A stretch of DNA of 64,000 nucleotides from positions 1 to 64,000 of the forward strand of contig NZ_JASDDG010000001.1 of assembly GCF_030407495.1 (NCBI RefSeq), given 5' to 3'. Each line of letters begins with the position of its first letter. Position 1 is the first letter of the stretch. The translations under genes were made by a program, and so were the position numbers. The notes under the pieces are model-generated. The model was not told the origin of the DNA, did not search any database, and saw only the letters and a program-made list of their open reading frames with translations. This stretch comes from Arthrobacter sp. APC 3897 (GTDB lineage: Bacteria > Actinomycetota > Actinomycetes > Actinomycetales > Micrococcaceae). This document shows positions 54,891 to 63,761 of this stretch, piece by piece.

Positions 54891-54926
54891 TATGTTGGGC
54901 GTCACGGCACCAATGAAGGGCGGACC

Positions 54927-56063
54927 ATGTTCGAACTGACGCAGGACCAGCAGGCCATTAGGGATATGGTTCGGGAATTTGCTTCCGACGCCCTCGCCCC
55001 AAACGCGGCGAAATGGGATGAAACGAAGCATTTCCCGGTGGACGTCCTGGCCCAGGCCGGAGAACTTGGCATGGGTGCCATCTACGCAGCCGAGGAATAC
55101 GGCGGATCAGGCTTGTCCAGGTCGGATGCCGTCCTGATTTTCGAGGAACTTTCCAAAGCGGACCCTTCCATTGCCGCCTACATTTCCATCCACAACATGG
55201 TGGTGTGGATGATCGACACCTTCGGCAGCGCGGATCAGCGCGCCCGGTGGATTCCGGAGCTGGCCTCCATGCAGTCGCTGGGAAGCTATTGCCTGACGGA
55301 ACCCGGTGCAGGCTCGGATGCGGCGGCGCTCGCCACCAAGGCTGAACGTGACGGTGATGAGTACGTGCTCAACGGCGTCAAACAGTTCATTTCCGGGGCC
55401 GGGTCCTCCAGCTATTACATTGTCATGGCCCGCACCAGCGGGGCCGGTCCCCGCGGCATCAGCGCGATCGTCGTGCCGGCTGACACACCGGGGCTTTCCT
55501 TTGGGCCCTCCGAACGCAAGATGGGCTGGAACGCGCAGCCCACCGCCCAGGTGATCTTTACCGATCTGCGGGTGCCGGTAGCCAACCGGCTCGGCGAAGA
55601 GGGCGCCGGTTTCGGCATTGCCATGAAGGGCCTGAACGGCGGACGCCTCAACATGGGAGCGTGTTCCCTGGGCGGAGCCCAGGCAGCGCTGGACAAAACC
55701 GTGGCGTACCTGAAGGAGCGCACGGCTTTCGGCAAACCGCTCATTGAACAGTCCTCCCTCATGTTCCGGCTGGCGGATATGGAAATGGATCTGCAGACGG
55801 CACGCACCATGCTGTGGCGCGGCGCCGACGCGCTGGACCGGGGTACTGACGACGTCGTCAAACTCTGTGCCATTGCCAAACGGGTTGCCACTGACAACGC
55901 ATTCAAGGTCGCCAACGAGGCTTTGCAGCTGCACGGGGGCTACGGGTACCTCTCCGAATACGGCCTGGAGAAAATTGTCCGGGACCTGCGGGTCCACCAA
56001 ATACTGGAAGGCTCCAACGAGATTATGCAGCTCATTGTCGGGCGAACGCTGGCGGAGGCCTGA
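54927..56063 (+). CDS. Acyl-CoA dehydrogenase (isobutyryl-CoA type by context)
   Basis: This 378-residue FAD enzyme forms a 2,3-double bond in a short acyl-CoA, passing electrons to ETF. Typical blocks are YCLTEPGAGSDAA, GVKQFISGAG and LQLHGGYGYL. The probable base is E361 in LEGSNEIM, the position used by short and branched-chain members. The neighbours encode the later steps of valine degradation, so isobutyryl-CoA is the best guess for substrate. ATG 54927 is used. The longer frame from 54858 is the translated inverted repeat. The next gene begins one base after the stop. Confidence 0.9.
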   Translation: MFELTQDQQAIRDMVREFASDALAPNAAKWDETKHFPVDVLAQAGELGMGAIYAAEEYGGSGLSRSDAVLIFEELSKADPSIAAYISIHNMVVWMIDTFGSADQRARWIPELASMQSLGSYCLTEPGAGSDAAALATKAERDGDEYVLNGVKQFISGAGSSSYYIVMARTSGAGPRGISAIVVPADTPGLSFGPSERKMGWNAQPTAQVIFTDLRVPVANRLGEEGAGFGIAMKGLNGGRLNMGACSLGGAQAALDKTVAYLKERTAFGKPLIEQSSLMFRLADMEMDLQTARTMLWRGADALDRGTDDVVKLCAIAKRVATDNAFKVANEALQLHGGYGYLSEYGLEKIVRDLRVHQILEGSNEIMQLIVGRTLAEA

Positions 56064-56064
56064 G

Positions 56065-57186
56065 ATGGCCGAAACACCCAGCGCCGCTGAAACATCCCGG
56101 TCTTCCGAGCCCGAGGTCCGCCTCGAACGCCGCGGGCATCTGGGCCACATCATCCTCAACCGGCCCGGGGCAATCAACGCGCTGACGGCCAATATGGTCT
56201 CCCTGATCGCGGGCGCCCTGGACGAGTGGGAGCACGACGACGGCGTGGCCACCGTCCTGCTGTCCGGTGCCGGAGAGCGCGGGCTCTGCGCAGGCGGTGA
56301 CATTGTGGCCCTGTACCGGGATGCCGGCAACGGGGGCAGGGAATCGGCGAGCTTCTGGGCCGGGGAGTATCAGCTCAACGCCCGGATCAGCAGCTACCCC
56401 AAGCCGTATGTGGCCCTGATGGACGGCATTGTGCTGGGCGGCGGCGTCGGCGTGTCCGCACATGCCCGGCACCGGGTTGTTACTGAACGCACCAAAGTGG
56501 GGATGCCGGAAACGGGAATCGGCTTTGTGCCCGACGTCGGCGGCACCTACCTGCTGTCGCGGGCACCCGGTGAGCTGGGCACTTACGCTGCCCTCACCGC
56601 GGGAACCATGACCGGAGCCGACGCCCTGCTGTTGGGCCTGGCAGACATTTATGTGGACAGCTCCCGGCTTGGGGAACTCTCAGCTGAGCTGGAGCACCGG
56701 CAGGCTGAGGACGTCCTGCGGGACTTTGCGCAGGAGCCCCCGGAGGCCCCGCTGGCTGCAGCCCGGGAATGGATTGATGAGTGTTTCGCCCACGAGGATG
56801 TGGAGACCATCGTTGATGCACTGCTCCGTTCGGAAACCGGGGAGGCGAAGAAGGCTGCCGCCGTCGTGCTGACAAAGTCCCCGTCTGCGCTCAAGGTAAC
56901 GCTGCAGTCACTGCGCCGGGCGCGGGAACTTCCGGAACTGCGCAGCGTGCTGGAGCAGGAGTACCGTGTTTCCCTCCATGCCCTGACTGCACCCGACTTC
57001 GCCGAGGGCGTCCGCGCCCAGGTGGTCGACAAGGACCGCAACCCGCAGTGGACCCCGGCTACCCTCGCGGAGGTTCGCCAGACGGACGTGGATTCCTACT
57101 TTGCCCCGCTCGACGGCCCCGACCTGTGGGAAAAGCAGCAAACCAGTGGAAGCAGCGACGAATTGATCAGCCAGGAGCAGCGATGA
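56065..57186 (+). CDS. 3-hydroxyisobutyryl-CoA hydrolase-like (enoyl-CoA hydratase family)
   Basis: This 373-residue crotonase-fold thioesterase is about 100 residues longer than a hydratase, as expected for HIBYL-CoA hydrolase. Key blocks are GLCAGGDIVALYRD, DGIVLGGGVGVS and KVGMPETGIGFVPDVGGTYLLSR. The C-terminal half shows the hydrolase-specific KSPSALKVT. It releases 3-hydroxyisobutyrate from its CoA ester in valine catabolism. It starts one base after the dehydrogenase stop and overlaps the next gene by ATGA. Confidence 0.9.
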   Translation: MAETPSAAETSRSSEPEVRLERRGHLGHIILNRPGAINALTANMVSLIAGALDEWEHDDGVATVLLSGAGERGLCAGGDIVALYRDAGNGGRESASFWAGEYQLNARISSYPKPYVALMDGIVLGGGVGVSAHARHRVVTERTKVGMPETGIGFVPDVGGTYLLSRAPGELGTYAALTAGTMTGADALLLGLADIYVDSSRLGELSAELEHRQAEDVLRDFAQEPPEAPLAAAREWIDECFAHEDVETIVDALLRSETGEAKKAAAVVLTKSPSALKVTLQSLRRARELPELRSVLEQEYRVSLHALTAPDFAEGVRAQVVDKDRNPQWTPATLAEVRQTDVDSYFAPLDGPDLWEKQQTSGSSDELISQEQR

Positions 57187-58208
57187 CGGACAAGCAGGGT
57201 ACGCAGATGCAAGGGCAGGGCCCGCAGATAGGTTTCATCGGGCTGGGCAACATGGGCGGTCCCATGGCCGCCAACCTGGTGGCCGCCGGTTATTCCGTCA
57301 CCGGCTATGACCCGGTTCCGGCCGCAGCGCAGAAAGCCGCCGCGGCGGGGATTCGCATGGCTGCCTCCGCTGACGAAGCGGTGTCCGGTGCCGGCGTCGT
57401 CATCACCATGCTGCCCACCGGAACCCATGTGCTCAATGCACTGTCCGGAGACGGCACCATGGTGGGTCTGCTTGCGGCAGCAGCTCCCGATGCCCTGTTC
57501 CTGGAATGCTCGACCATATCGGTGGACGACGCCACCACGGCCCACGCCCTGATGCTGGAGACCGGCCACCGCGGCCTGGACGCTCCGGTGTCCGGCGGGG
57601 TGGTAGGTGCCGAGGCCGGAACCCTGACCTTCATGGCGGGCGGCGCGGAGGAAGACTTTGCAGCGGCGCTTCCCCTGCTTGAAGTCATGGGCGGGCGCGT
57701 GGTTCACTGCGGCGGTCCCGGAGCCGGCCAGGCAGCAAAGATCTGCAACAACATGATTCTTGGCGTATCCATGATTGCCGTCAGCGAAGCGTTTGTCCTG
57801 GGTGAAGAGCTCGGCCTGACGCACCAGGCACTGTTTGACGTTGCCTCGGCGGCATCCGGCCAGTGCTGGGCGCTGACCACCAACTGTCCGGTTCCCGGTC
57901 CGGTTCCCACCAGTCCGGCCAACCGTGATTACCGGCCGGGTTTCGCCGCGGCCCTGATGGCGAAGGATCTGGGGCTGGCCGCCGATGCGCTGGACTCCAC
58001 CGGTGTCCGCGCCGAGCTGGGCCGCAGAGCCGGTGAGATTTTCCGGGAACTGACGGAATCCGGCAGCGGGGGAGAAGACTTTTCAGCCGTCATCAAGACC
58101 ATTCGTGCAGGCACCGGTGACATGAGCAGCAGCGACCCCAACAGCAGCAGCGACCTTAACAGCAATACCGCCGGTCAGCAGCCGGCAGAACAGAGCGGAG
58201 CAGTATGA
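57183..58208 (+). CDS. mmsB: 3-hydroxyisobutyrate dehydrogenase
   Basis: This 341-residue NAD enzyme oxidises 3-hydroxyisobutyrate to methylmalonate semialdehyde. It shows GLGNMG (20-25), the substrate loop DAPVSGG (133-139), catalytic K186 and N190 in GQAAKICNN, and MAKDLGLA near the C-terminus. The C-terminal 40 residues are a Ser/Asn/Asp-rich tail not usual in the family. It overlaps both neighbours by four bases, so all three are translationally coupled. Confidence 0.92.
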   Translation: MTDKQGTQMQGQGPQIGFIGLGNMGGPMAANLVAAGYSVTGYDPVPAAAQKAAAAGIRMAASADEAVSGAGVVITMLPTGTHVLNALSGDGTMVGLLAAAAPDALFLECSTISVDDATTAHALMLETGHRGLDAPVSGGVVGAEAGTLTFMAGGAEEDFAAALPLLEVMGGRVVHCGGPGAGQAAKICNNMILGVSMIAVSEAFVLGEELGLTHQALFDVASAASGQCWALTTNCPVPGPVPTSPANRDYRPGFAAALMAKDLGLAADALDSTGVRAELGRRAGEIFRELTESGSGGEDFSAVIKTIRAGTGDMSSSDPNSSSDLNSNTAGQQPAEQSGAV

Positions 58209-58981
58209 ACGAGTACGAAAACATCCTCCTGGAGCGCAGCGGACGGGTAGGCATCATTACGCTGAACCGGCCCAAGGCGCTGAACGCCCTGAACTTCGGG
58301 ATGATGCAGGACGTGGTGTCTGCCGCGACGGAGCTGGACAATGATCCGGACATTGGCGCCATTGTCATCACCGGATCCGAACGGGCTTTTGCCGCCGGCG
58401 CGGACATCAAGGAAATGTCCGAAAAAACGTACATGGACATGTATCTGGGCAACTGGTTCCGCGGCTGGGATACCCTCGCGGCCGTGCGCACCCCGGTGAT
58501 CGCCGCCGTCGCCGGCCATGCCCTGGGCGGAGGCTGCGAACTGGCACTGCTGTGTGACTTCATCATTGCCGCCGAAACAGCCAAGTTCGGTCAGCCTGAG
58601 ATCAAGCTCGGCGTGATCCCCGGCATCGGCGGCTCGCAGCGGCTGACGCGTGCCGTGGGCAAGGCCAAGGCCATGGAAATGATCCTCACCGGTCGAACCA
58701 TCGGCGCCGAAGAGGCCGAACGCGCAGGGCTGGTCTCCCGTGTTGTGCCTGCCGCCGACCTGCTCGACGACGCCCGGTCCACCGCCGAGACGATCGCCTC
58801 CATGTCAGCTCCCGTGGCCATGCTCGGCAAGGAACTGGTGAACGCCGCCTTTGAGACCAGCCTGGACTCCGGCATCCGCCTGGAGCGCCGCGTGTTCCAT
58901 TCCGTCTTTGCGCTCGAAGACCAGAAGGAAGGCATGGCCGCGTTTATTGAGAAGCGCAAGCCGGACTTCAAGAACCGCTAA
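58205..58981 (+). CDS. Enoyl-CoA hydratase (methacrylyl-CoA hydration by context)
   Basis: This 258-residue crotonase has [22 protein letters not shown] with the first catalytic Glu, and [17 protein letters not shown] with the second. Both Glu residues are therefore present and true hydration is expected. It is a close match to the short-chain EchA/PaaF group. In this operon it would add water to methacrylyl-CoA between the acyl-CoA dehydrogenase and the hydrolase. It overlaps mmsB by ATGA. Confidence 0.92.
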   Translation: MNEYENILLERSGRVGIITLNRPKALNALNFGMMQDVVSAATELDNDPDIGAIVITGSERAFAAGADIKEMSEKTYMDMYLGNWFRGWDTLAAVRTPVIAAVAGHALGGGCELALLCDFIIAAETAKFGQPEIKLGVIPGIGGSQRLTRAVGKAKAMEMILTGRTIGAEEAERAGLVSRVVPAADLLDDARSTAETIASMSAPVAMLGKELVNAAFETSLDSGIRLERRVFHSVFALEDQKEGMAAFIEKRKPDFKNR

Positions 58982-59006
58982 CCGCCGGCAGGCACCACCA
59001 GCAGCA

Positions 59007-59047
59007 GACACCACCGCCAACTGACACCACCGCCAACTGACACCGCC
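59007..59047. repeat. 16-bp tandem repeat, about 2.5 copies
   Basis: The unit GACACCACCGCCAACT occurs at 59007 and 59023, with a partial third copy at 59039. It fills the short gap between the hydratase and aldehyde dehydrogenase genes and has no visible function. Confidence 0.75.
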
Positions 59048-59083
59048 GGTTTCCCCGCCCCTCCCACTCGAGAACGAGGCATC

Positions 59084-60607
59084 ATGACCCAGCTCAACAT
59101 TCCGTCGGATTCGGCGGCCCCAGCTCACGAGACTTCGGACTACAGCTCGTTTCTGTCCGGCGTCGACCAGCCCATGTGGATCGGCGGAGAACCGGTGGAA
59201 GCCGCCTCCGGTGAATGGCGGGACGTGATGAATCCCGCCAAGCGGGAAACCGTCATCGCGCGGGTTCCGGCCGCGGGCCCCGAGGACATTGACCGGGCGG
59301 TGAATGCCGCGCGGGAAGCGTTTCCCGGCTGGCGCAACGTCCACTTCACCGCCCGGGCGCGGGCGCTGTCCCTGATCGCGGACGACATCGAAGCGCGGGC
59401 CGAGGACTTTGCCCGGCTGACTGCCCTGGATACCGGCAACGCCCTGCGCACCCAGGCCCGTCCGGAAGTCACCACGCTGGTGGCGCTGTTCCGCTACTTT
59501 GCGGGCATCTCCGGTGAGGTCAAGGGCGTGACGCTGCCGGCCGGGGACGGACAGCTGCAGTACACGCGGCTGGAACCGCTGGGCGTTGTGGCCTGCATCC
59601 TTCCGTGGAACTCTCCGCTCATGATTGCCGGCTTCAAGCTGCCGGCTGCCCTGGCAGCCGGAAACACTGTCATCCTGAAGGCCGCCGACGACGCACCGCT
59701 CACCATCCTGCTGCTGGCCGAAATCTGCTCGCGGCACCTTCCGGCCGGAACCGTCAACGCCGTCACCGGCCGCGGAAGCGTCATTGGCGCGGCCCTGGCT
59801 GAGCATCCCGGCGTGGACAAGGTCTCCTTCACCGGTTCCACCGAGGTGGGCCGCGGCGTCGCCCGGACCGCCGGTGAACGGCTGGCCCATGTCTCGCTGG
59901 AACTGGGCGGAAAGAACCCCTCGATCGTCTTTCCCGATGCCGTCGATGAGGACCTCATTGACGGGCTGCTCCTGGCCTCCCGCTTCACCCGGCAGGGCCA
60001 GAGCTGCACCGCCGGGTCCCGGCTGTTCCTGCACGAAGACATCTACGACGAAGTCCTGGAACGGCTCACCGTCAAGCTGGGCGCCCTGGTTGTGGGCAAC
60101 CCGCTGGATGAGGCCACTGACATGGGCGCCATCATCAACAACAGCCAGTTCTCCTCCATCAGCGGTTATCTCGACGACGGCCGGAGCTCAATGAAGACCC
60201 TGCTGGGCGGTGACGTTCCCGCTGAAGGGCCGCTCACCGAGGGCTACTTCCACCTGCCCACCGTCTTTGGCGGAGGACGCAACGATTTCCGTCTGGCACA
60301 GGAAGAGATTTTCGGACCGGTGCTTGTCGCCATTCCATGGCGGGATACCGAGGACGTGATCCGGATGGCAAATGATTCGCACTACGGGCTGGCGGCCTAC
60401 GTCTGGTCGCACAACCTGGACAACGCACTGAACACCGCCCACCGCGTGGACGCCGGCTGGGTGCAGGTGAACCAGGGCGGCGGCCAGGTGGTCGGCCAGT
60501 CCTACGGCGGCTACAAGCAGAGCGGCATCGGCCGTGAAGTGTCGCTCGAGGGCATGCTGGCAGGGTTTACCCAGACCAAGCAGATCAACGTTAAGCTGCG
60601 CGGCTGA
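59084..60607 (+). CDS. NAD-dependent aldehyde dehydrogenase (non-acylating type)
   Basis: This 507-residue aldehyde dehydrogenase has general base E273 (LELGGKNP) and nucleophile C308 (GQSCTAG). The cofactor turn is FTGSTEVG. The GQSCTAG form matches ordinary ALDHs such as betaine or vanillin types, not the CoA-acylating methylmalonate-semialdehyde dehydrogenase expected to end valine catabolism. It may oxidise methylmalonate semialdehyde to the free acid, or another aldehyde. It lies 102 bp after the hydratase, so it may have an internal promoter. The N-terminus is about 25 residues longer than typical. Confidence 0.9.
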   Translation: MTQLNIPSDSAAPAHETSDYSSFLSGVDQPMWIGGEPVEAASGEWRDVMNPAKRETVIARVPAAGPEDIDRAVNAAREAFPGWRNVHFTARARALSLIADDIEARAEDFARLTALDTGNALRTQARPEVTTLVALFRYFAGISGEVKGVTLPAGDGQLQYTRLEPLGVVACILPWNSPLMIAGFKLPAALAAGNTVILKAADDAPLTILLLAEICSRHLPAGTVNAVTGRGSVIGAALAEHPGVDKVSFTGSTEVGRGVARTAGERLAHVSLELGGKNPSIVFPDAVDEDLIDGLLLASRFTRQGQSCTAGSRLFLHEDIYDEVLERLTVKLGALVVGNPLDEATDMGAIINNSQFSSISGYLDDGRSSMKTLLGGDVPAEGPLTEGYFHLPTVFGGGRNDFRLAQEEIFGPVLVAIPWRDTEDVIRMANDSHYGLAAYVWSHNLDNALNTAHRVDAGWVQVNQGGGQVVGQSYGGYKQSGIGREVSLEGMLAGFTQTKQINVKLRG

Positions 60608-60634
60608 GGCGTTGGGGAACGGGCGGGGAACTCC

Positions 60635-61483
60635 ATGAGCAAAGGTACTCTGCAGGTTGCGGTGGACGGCCCGGTGGCCACGGTCAGCATGTCCAACCCG
60701 GGCCGCCGCAACGCCCTGACCTCGCGGATGTGGCGGCAGTTCGCCGTCGTGCTCGCTCCGCTGGCGGATGACCCCGCCGTCAAGGTGGTCATCATCCGCG
60801 GCGGCGGAGATGATTTCTCTGCGGGTGCGGATATCTCCGACCTGAAGGCCATCCTGCACAATCCGGACAACGGACTGCACGACGGCGGCGACGTCACGGC
60901 GGGGGAGGAGGCCATTGCCTCGTTCCCCAAGCCGGTTGTTGCCGCCGTGGACGGTTATTGCCTGGGCGGCGCCTGGCAGGTCGCCGGAGCCTGTGACTTC
61001 CGGCTGGCTTCGGACCGGGCCGTTTTCGGCATCACTCCGGCCAAGATCGGCATTGTCTATCCGCTCTCCGGAATCGAGCGGCTGGTCCGGCTGGCCGGCC
61101 CCGGTGCCGCCAAATACCTGTTGTTCAGCGGAGACTTTGTCCCGGCCGAACAGGCACTGCGGCTGGGCCTGGTTGAGCGCGTTATTCCGCAGGCCGATTT
61201 TTGGACCGACGTTGCCGCCTTTGCCCAACGGCTGGCCGGCCGGTCCCAGCTCTCCCTGCAGGCCATGAAGGAACTGGTGGACGTTATTGCGGCCCCCGGC
61301 AGCAGGACCGCGGTGGAAGAGGCCAGCAACCGGTGGCAGACGCACATGGCGCAGGCACCGGATCCGGTCATCGGTGTCCGCGCCTTCCTGGCCAAGGAAG
61401 AGCCGGAGTTCACCTGGACCGGGCCGGACCGCACACCAAAAATCACAGCTGACACCCCCAAAGACGAGGAAAAAGCACGATGA
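60635..61483 (+). CDS. Enoyl-CoA hydratase/isomerase family protein
   Basis: This 282-residue crotonase-fold protein has FSAGADISDLKA and DGYCLGGAWQVA. The residues matching the two catalytic Glu of hydratases are changed: CLGGAWQVA has Trp-Gln, and ITPAKIGIVYP lacks the Glu of the second block. It may therefore not be a simple hydratase. The C-terminus is a charged tail. GGGGAA precedes ATG 60635. The stop overlaps the acyl-CoA synthetase ATG. Confidence 0.87.
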   Translation: MSKGTLQVAVDGPVATVSMSNPGRRNALTSRMWRQFAVVLAPLADDPAVKVVIIRGGGDDFSAGADISDLKAILHNPDNGLHDGGDVTAGEEAIASFPKPVVAAVDGYCLGGAWQVAGACDFRLASDRAVFGITPAKIGIVYPLSGIERLVRLAGPGAAKYLLFSGDFVPAEQALRLGLVERVIPQADFWTDVAAFAQRLAGRSQLSLQAMKELVDVIAAPGSRTAVEEASNRWQTHMAQAPDPVIGVRAFLAKEEPEFTWTGPDRTPKITADTPKDEEKAR

Positions 61484-63192
61484 ACCAGAACAGTGCCACC
61501 ACAATGTTCCGTACTGCGCGTGACGAGCTGCTTGCTTTGACCGGCAGCTATGAAAAGGCCGTGGAATCATTTTCCTGGCCGCAGCTGGAAGGGCCGTTCA
61601 ACTGGGCTGTGGACTGGTTTGACGCCATGGCCCGCGGCAACGATGCGTGTGCCCTGTGGATCGTTGAAGAGGACGGATCGGAGCAGAAGTACACCTTCGA
61701 TGACATGGTGCGCCGCTCAGACCAGGCAGCCGCCTGGCTCTCGGCCCAGGGGGTCAGGCAGGGCGATCCCGTGATGCTGATGCTGGGTAACCAGGTGGAA
61801 CTGTGGGAAACCATGCTCGCGGCCATGAAGCTGGGCGCCGTCATCATGCCAACGGCCTCTGCCGCCGGAAGCACGGACCTTGCGGACCGGATCAGCCGCG
61901 GAGGAGCACGCTGGGTGATCGCCAATGCGGGTGATGCAGCGAAGTTCGACGACGTGCCCGGGTCCTTCCGGAAAATCCTGGTGGGCGGAGGGGACGCTGC
62001 GGCGCCGGACAGCGGATGGCTGGACTACGCGCAGGCCTACAGCGCCGAGCCGGTTCCGCTGGAAACTGTCACCGAGGCCGCGGATCCGCTGCTTTTCTAT
62101 TTCACCTCCGGAACCACCAGCCGGCCGAAGCTGGTGGAACACACCCAGATCTCCTATCCGGTGGGGCATCTGTCCACCATGTACTTCCTGGGACTGCAGC
62201 CCGGGGACGTCCACCTGAACATCAGCTCCCCGGGCTGGGCCAAGCACGCCTGGAGCAGTTTCTTTGCCCCGTGGAACGCAGAGGCCACAATCTTCATCTA
62301 CAACTACGCACGGTTCCGTCCGGCGGCACTGCTGGAACAGATGCACCGGGCCGGGGTGACGAGCCTGTGCGCTCCGCCCACGGTGTGGCGGATGATGATT
62401 CAGTCCAGCCTCGGGGAACGTCCCGAACACCTGCGGGAACTCATTGGTGCCGGCGAGCCGCTGAACCCGGAAGTGATTTCCAAGGTGCAGGCGGCCTGGG
62501 GGCTTTCCATCCGTGACGGCTTCGGCCAAACCGAAACCACCGCCCTGGTGGGGAACACTCCCGGCGCCGAGCTGCACCCGGGCTCCATGGGGCGTCCGCT
62601 GCCCGGCGTTCCGGTGGTAATCATCGATCCCGCAACGGGCCAGGCGGCAGACGAGGGCGAAATCTGCCTGGACCTCGCCGGAACCCCCTTGAACCTTATG
62701 ACCGGATACCGGGGCGATCCGGAACGCACCCAAGCGGCGATGGAGGGCGGATACTTCCACACCGGAGACATGGCAGTCCGCAACCCGGAGGGCTACATCA
62801 CCTATGTGGGGCGCACCGACGACGTGTTCAAGGCCTCTGATTACAAGATCAGCCCGTTTGAACTCGAAAGTGTCCTGATCGAGCACCCGGCGGTGGCCGA
62901 GGCCGCCGTCGTTCCCGCTCCCGACGAGCTGCGCCTGGCGGTGCCGAAGGCCTACGTAGCGCTCGCTGAGGGATGGGAACCGAACCGGGACACCGCGTTG
63001 GCGATCCTGGGGTATGCCCGCGAACATCTGGCTCCGTACCTGCGGGTGCGGCGGCTGGAATTCCACGAGTTGCCTAAAACCATGTCCGGGAAGATCCGCC
63101 GGGTTCAGCTGCGCGCCCTGGAGAACGACGGCGGCGCCGACCGGACCGGGATTGAGTACCGGGATGATGAGTTTCCGGAGCTGCGCGGGTGA
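61480..63192 (+). CDS. Acyl-CoA synthetase (AMP-forming, medium/branched-chain type)
   Basis: This 570-residue adenylating enzyme has YFTSGTTSRPKLVEHT (P-loop), DGFGQTETTALVG, the hinge GGYFHTGDMAVR, GRTDDVFKASDYKISPFE and the C-terminal KTMSGKIRR catalytic Lys. The pattern resembles medium-chain and short branched acyl-CoA synthetases. It could convert isobutyrate or a related acid to the CoA ester that feeds the acyl-CoA dehydrogenase at the operon start. It overlaps the upstream hydratase and downstream MarR genes. Confidence 0.92.
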   Translation: MNQNSATTMFRTARDELLALTGSYEKAVESFSWPQLEGPFNWAVDWFDAMARGNDACALWIVEEDGSEQKYTFDDMVRRSDQAAAWLSAQGVRQGDPVMLMLGNQVELWETMLAAMKLGAVIMPTASAAGSTDLADRISRGGARWVIANAGDAAKFDDVPGSFRKILVGGGDAAAPDSGWLDYAQAYSAEPVPLETVTEAADPLLFYFTSGTTSRPKLVEHTQISYPVGHLSTMYFLGLQPGDVHLNISSPGWAKHAWSSFFAPWNAEATIFIYNYARFRPAALLEQMHRAGVTSLCAPPTVWRMMIQSSLGERPEHLRELIGAGEPLNPEVISKVQAAWGLSIRDGFGQTETTALVGNTPGAELHPGSMGRPLPGVPVVIIDPATGQAADEGEICLDLAGTPLNLMTGYRGDPERTQAAMEGGYFHTGDMAVRNPEGYITYVGRTDDVFKASDYKISPFELESVLIEHPAVAEAAVVPAPDELRLAVPKAYVALAEGWEPNRDTALAILGYAREHLAPYLRVRRLEFHELPKTMSGKIRRVQLRALENDGGADRTGIEYRDDEFPELRG

Positions 63193-63698
63193 CACCGAAA
63201 CCGCTGGGTCAGGACCCCGTCGCCGAGGCCCGGCGGCACTGGGAGGAACACGGGTGGGGTGATGCGGCCGCCGGCATGGCCGCGGTGACTGCCGTGATGC
63301 GCACGTCCCAGATCCTGCTGACCCGGGTCGAAGGCGTCCTCAAGCCGTTTGGCCTGTCCTTCTCCCGCTTCGAATTGCTGGCCCTTTTGAGTTTCACCGC
63401 CACCGGGGCACTGCCGATGGCGAAGGCGGGGGCACGGCTGCAGGTGCACCCGACATCGGTCACCAATGCCGTGGACCGTTTGGAGCAGGCAGGGCTGGCC
63501 GCACGGCGCCCGCACCCGTCCGACGGGCGGACCGTACTGGTGGAAATCACTCCTGCCGGCAGGGAACTTGTGCCTCTGGCCGCTTCGGCACTCAACGAGG
63601 AAGTGTTTTCCCGCACGGGGTTCGACCAGGAGGATCTCACGGCACTGATCGGCATCCTGACCCGGTTTCGGCGCCGGGCGGGAGACTTCGATGAATGA
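63189..63698 (+). CDS. MarR family regulator
   Basis: This 169-residue winged-helix repressor contains a MarR core: a long N-terminal dimer helix, SRFELLALLSF, recognition helix LQVHPTSVTNAVDRLEQAGL and the wing HPSDGRTVLVEITPAG. Its GTG overlaps the synthetase stop (63189-63192), making it the last gene of the operon from 54927. It may bind an acyl-CoA and control the operon through the long inverted repeat at 54857. That link is inferred. Confidence 0.9.
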   Translation: MTPKPLGQDPVAEARRHWEEHGWGDAAAGMAAVTAVMRTSQILLTRVEGVLKPFGLSFSRFELLALLSFTATGALPMAKAGARLQVHPTSVTNAVDRLEQAGLAARRPHPSDGRTVLVEITPAGRELVPLAASALNEEVFSRTGFDQEDLTALIGILTRFRRRAGDFDE

Positions 63699-63761
63699 TA
63701 TTGAGGGCCGGGTCGGGGCGGCGGCGGGTAGTGTCGTGGTATCCAAGGAAAGGACCTGCCC

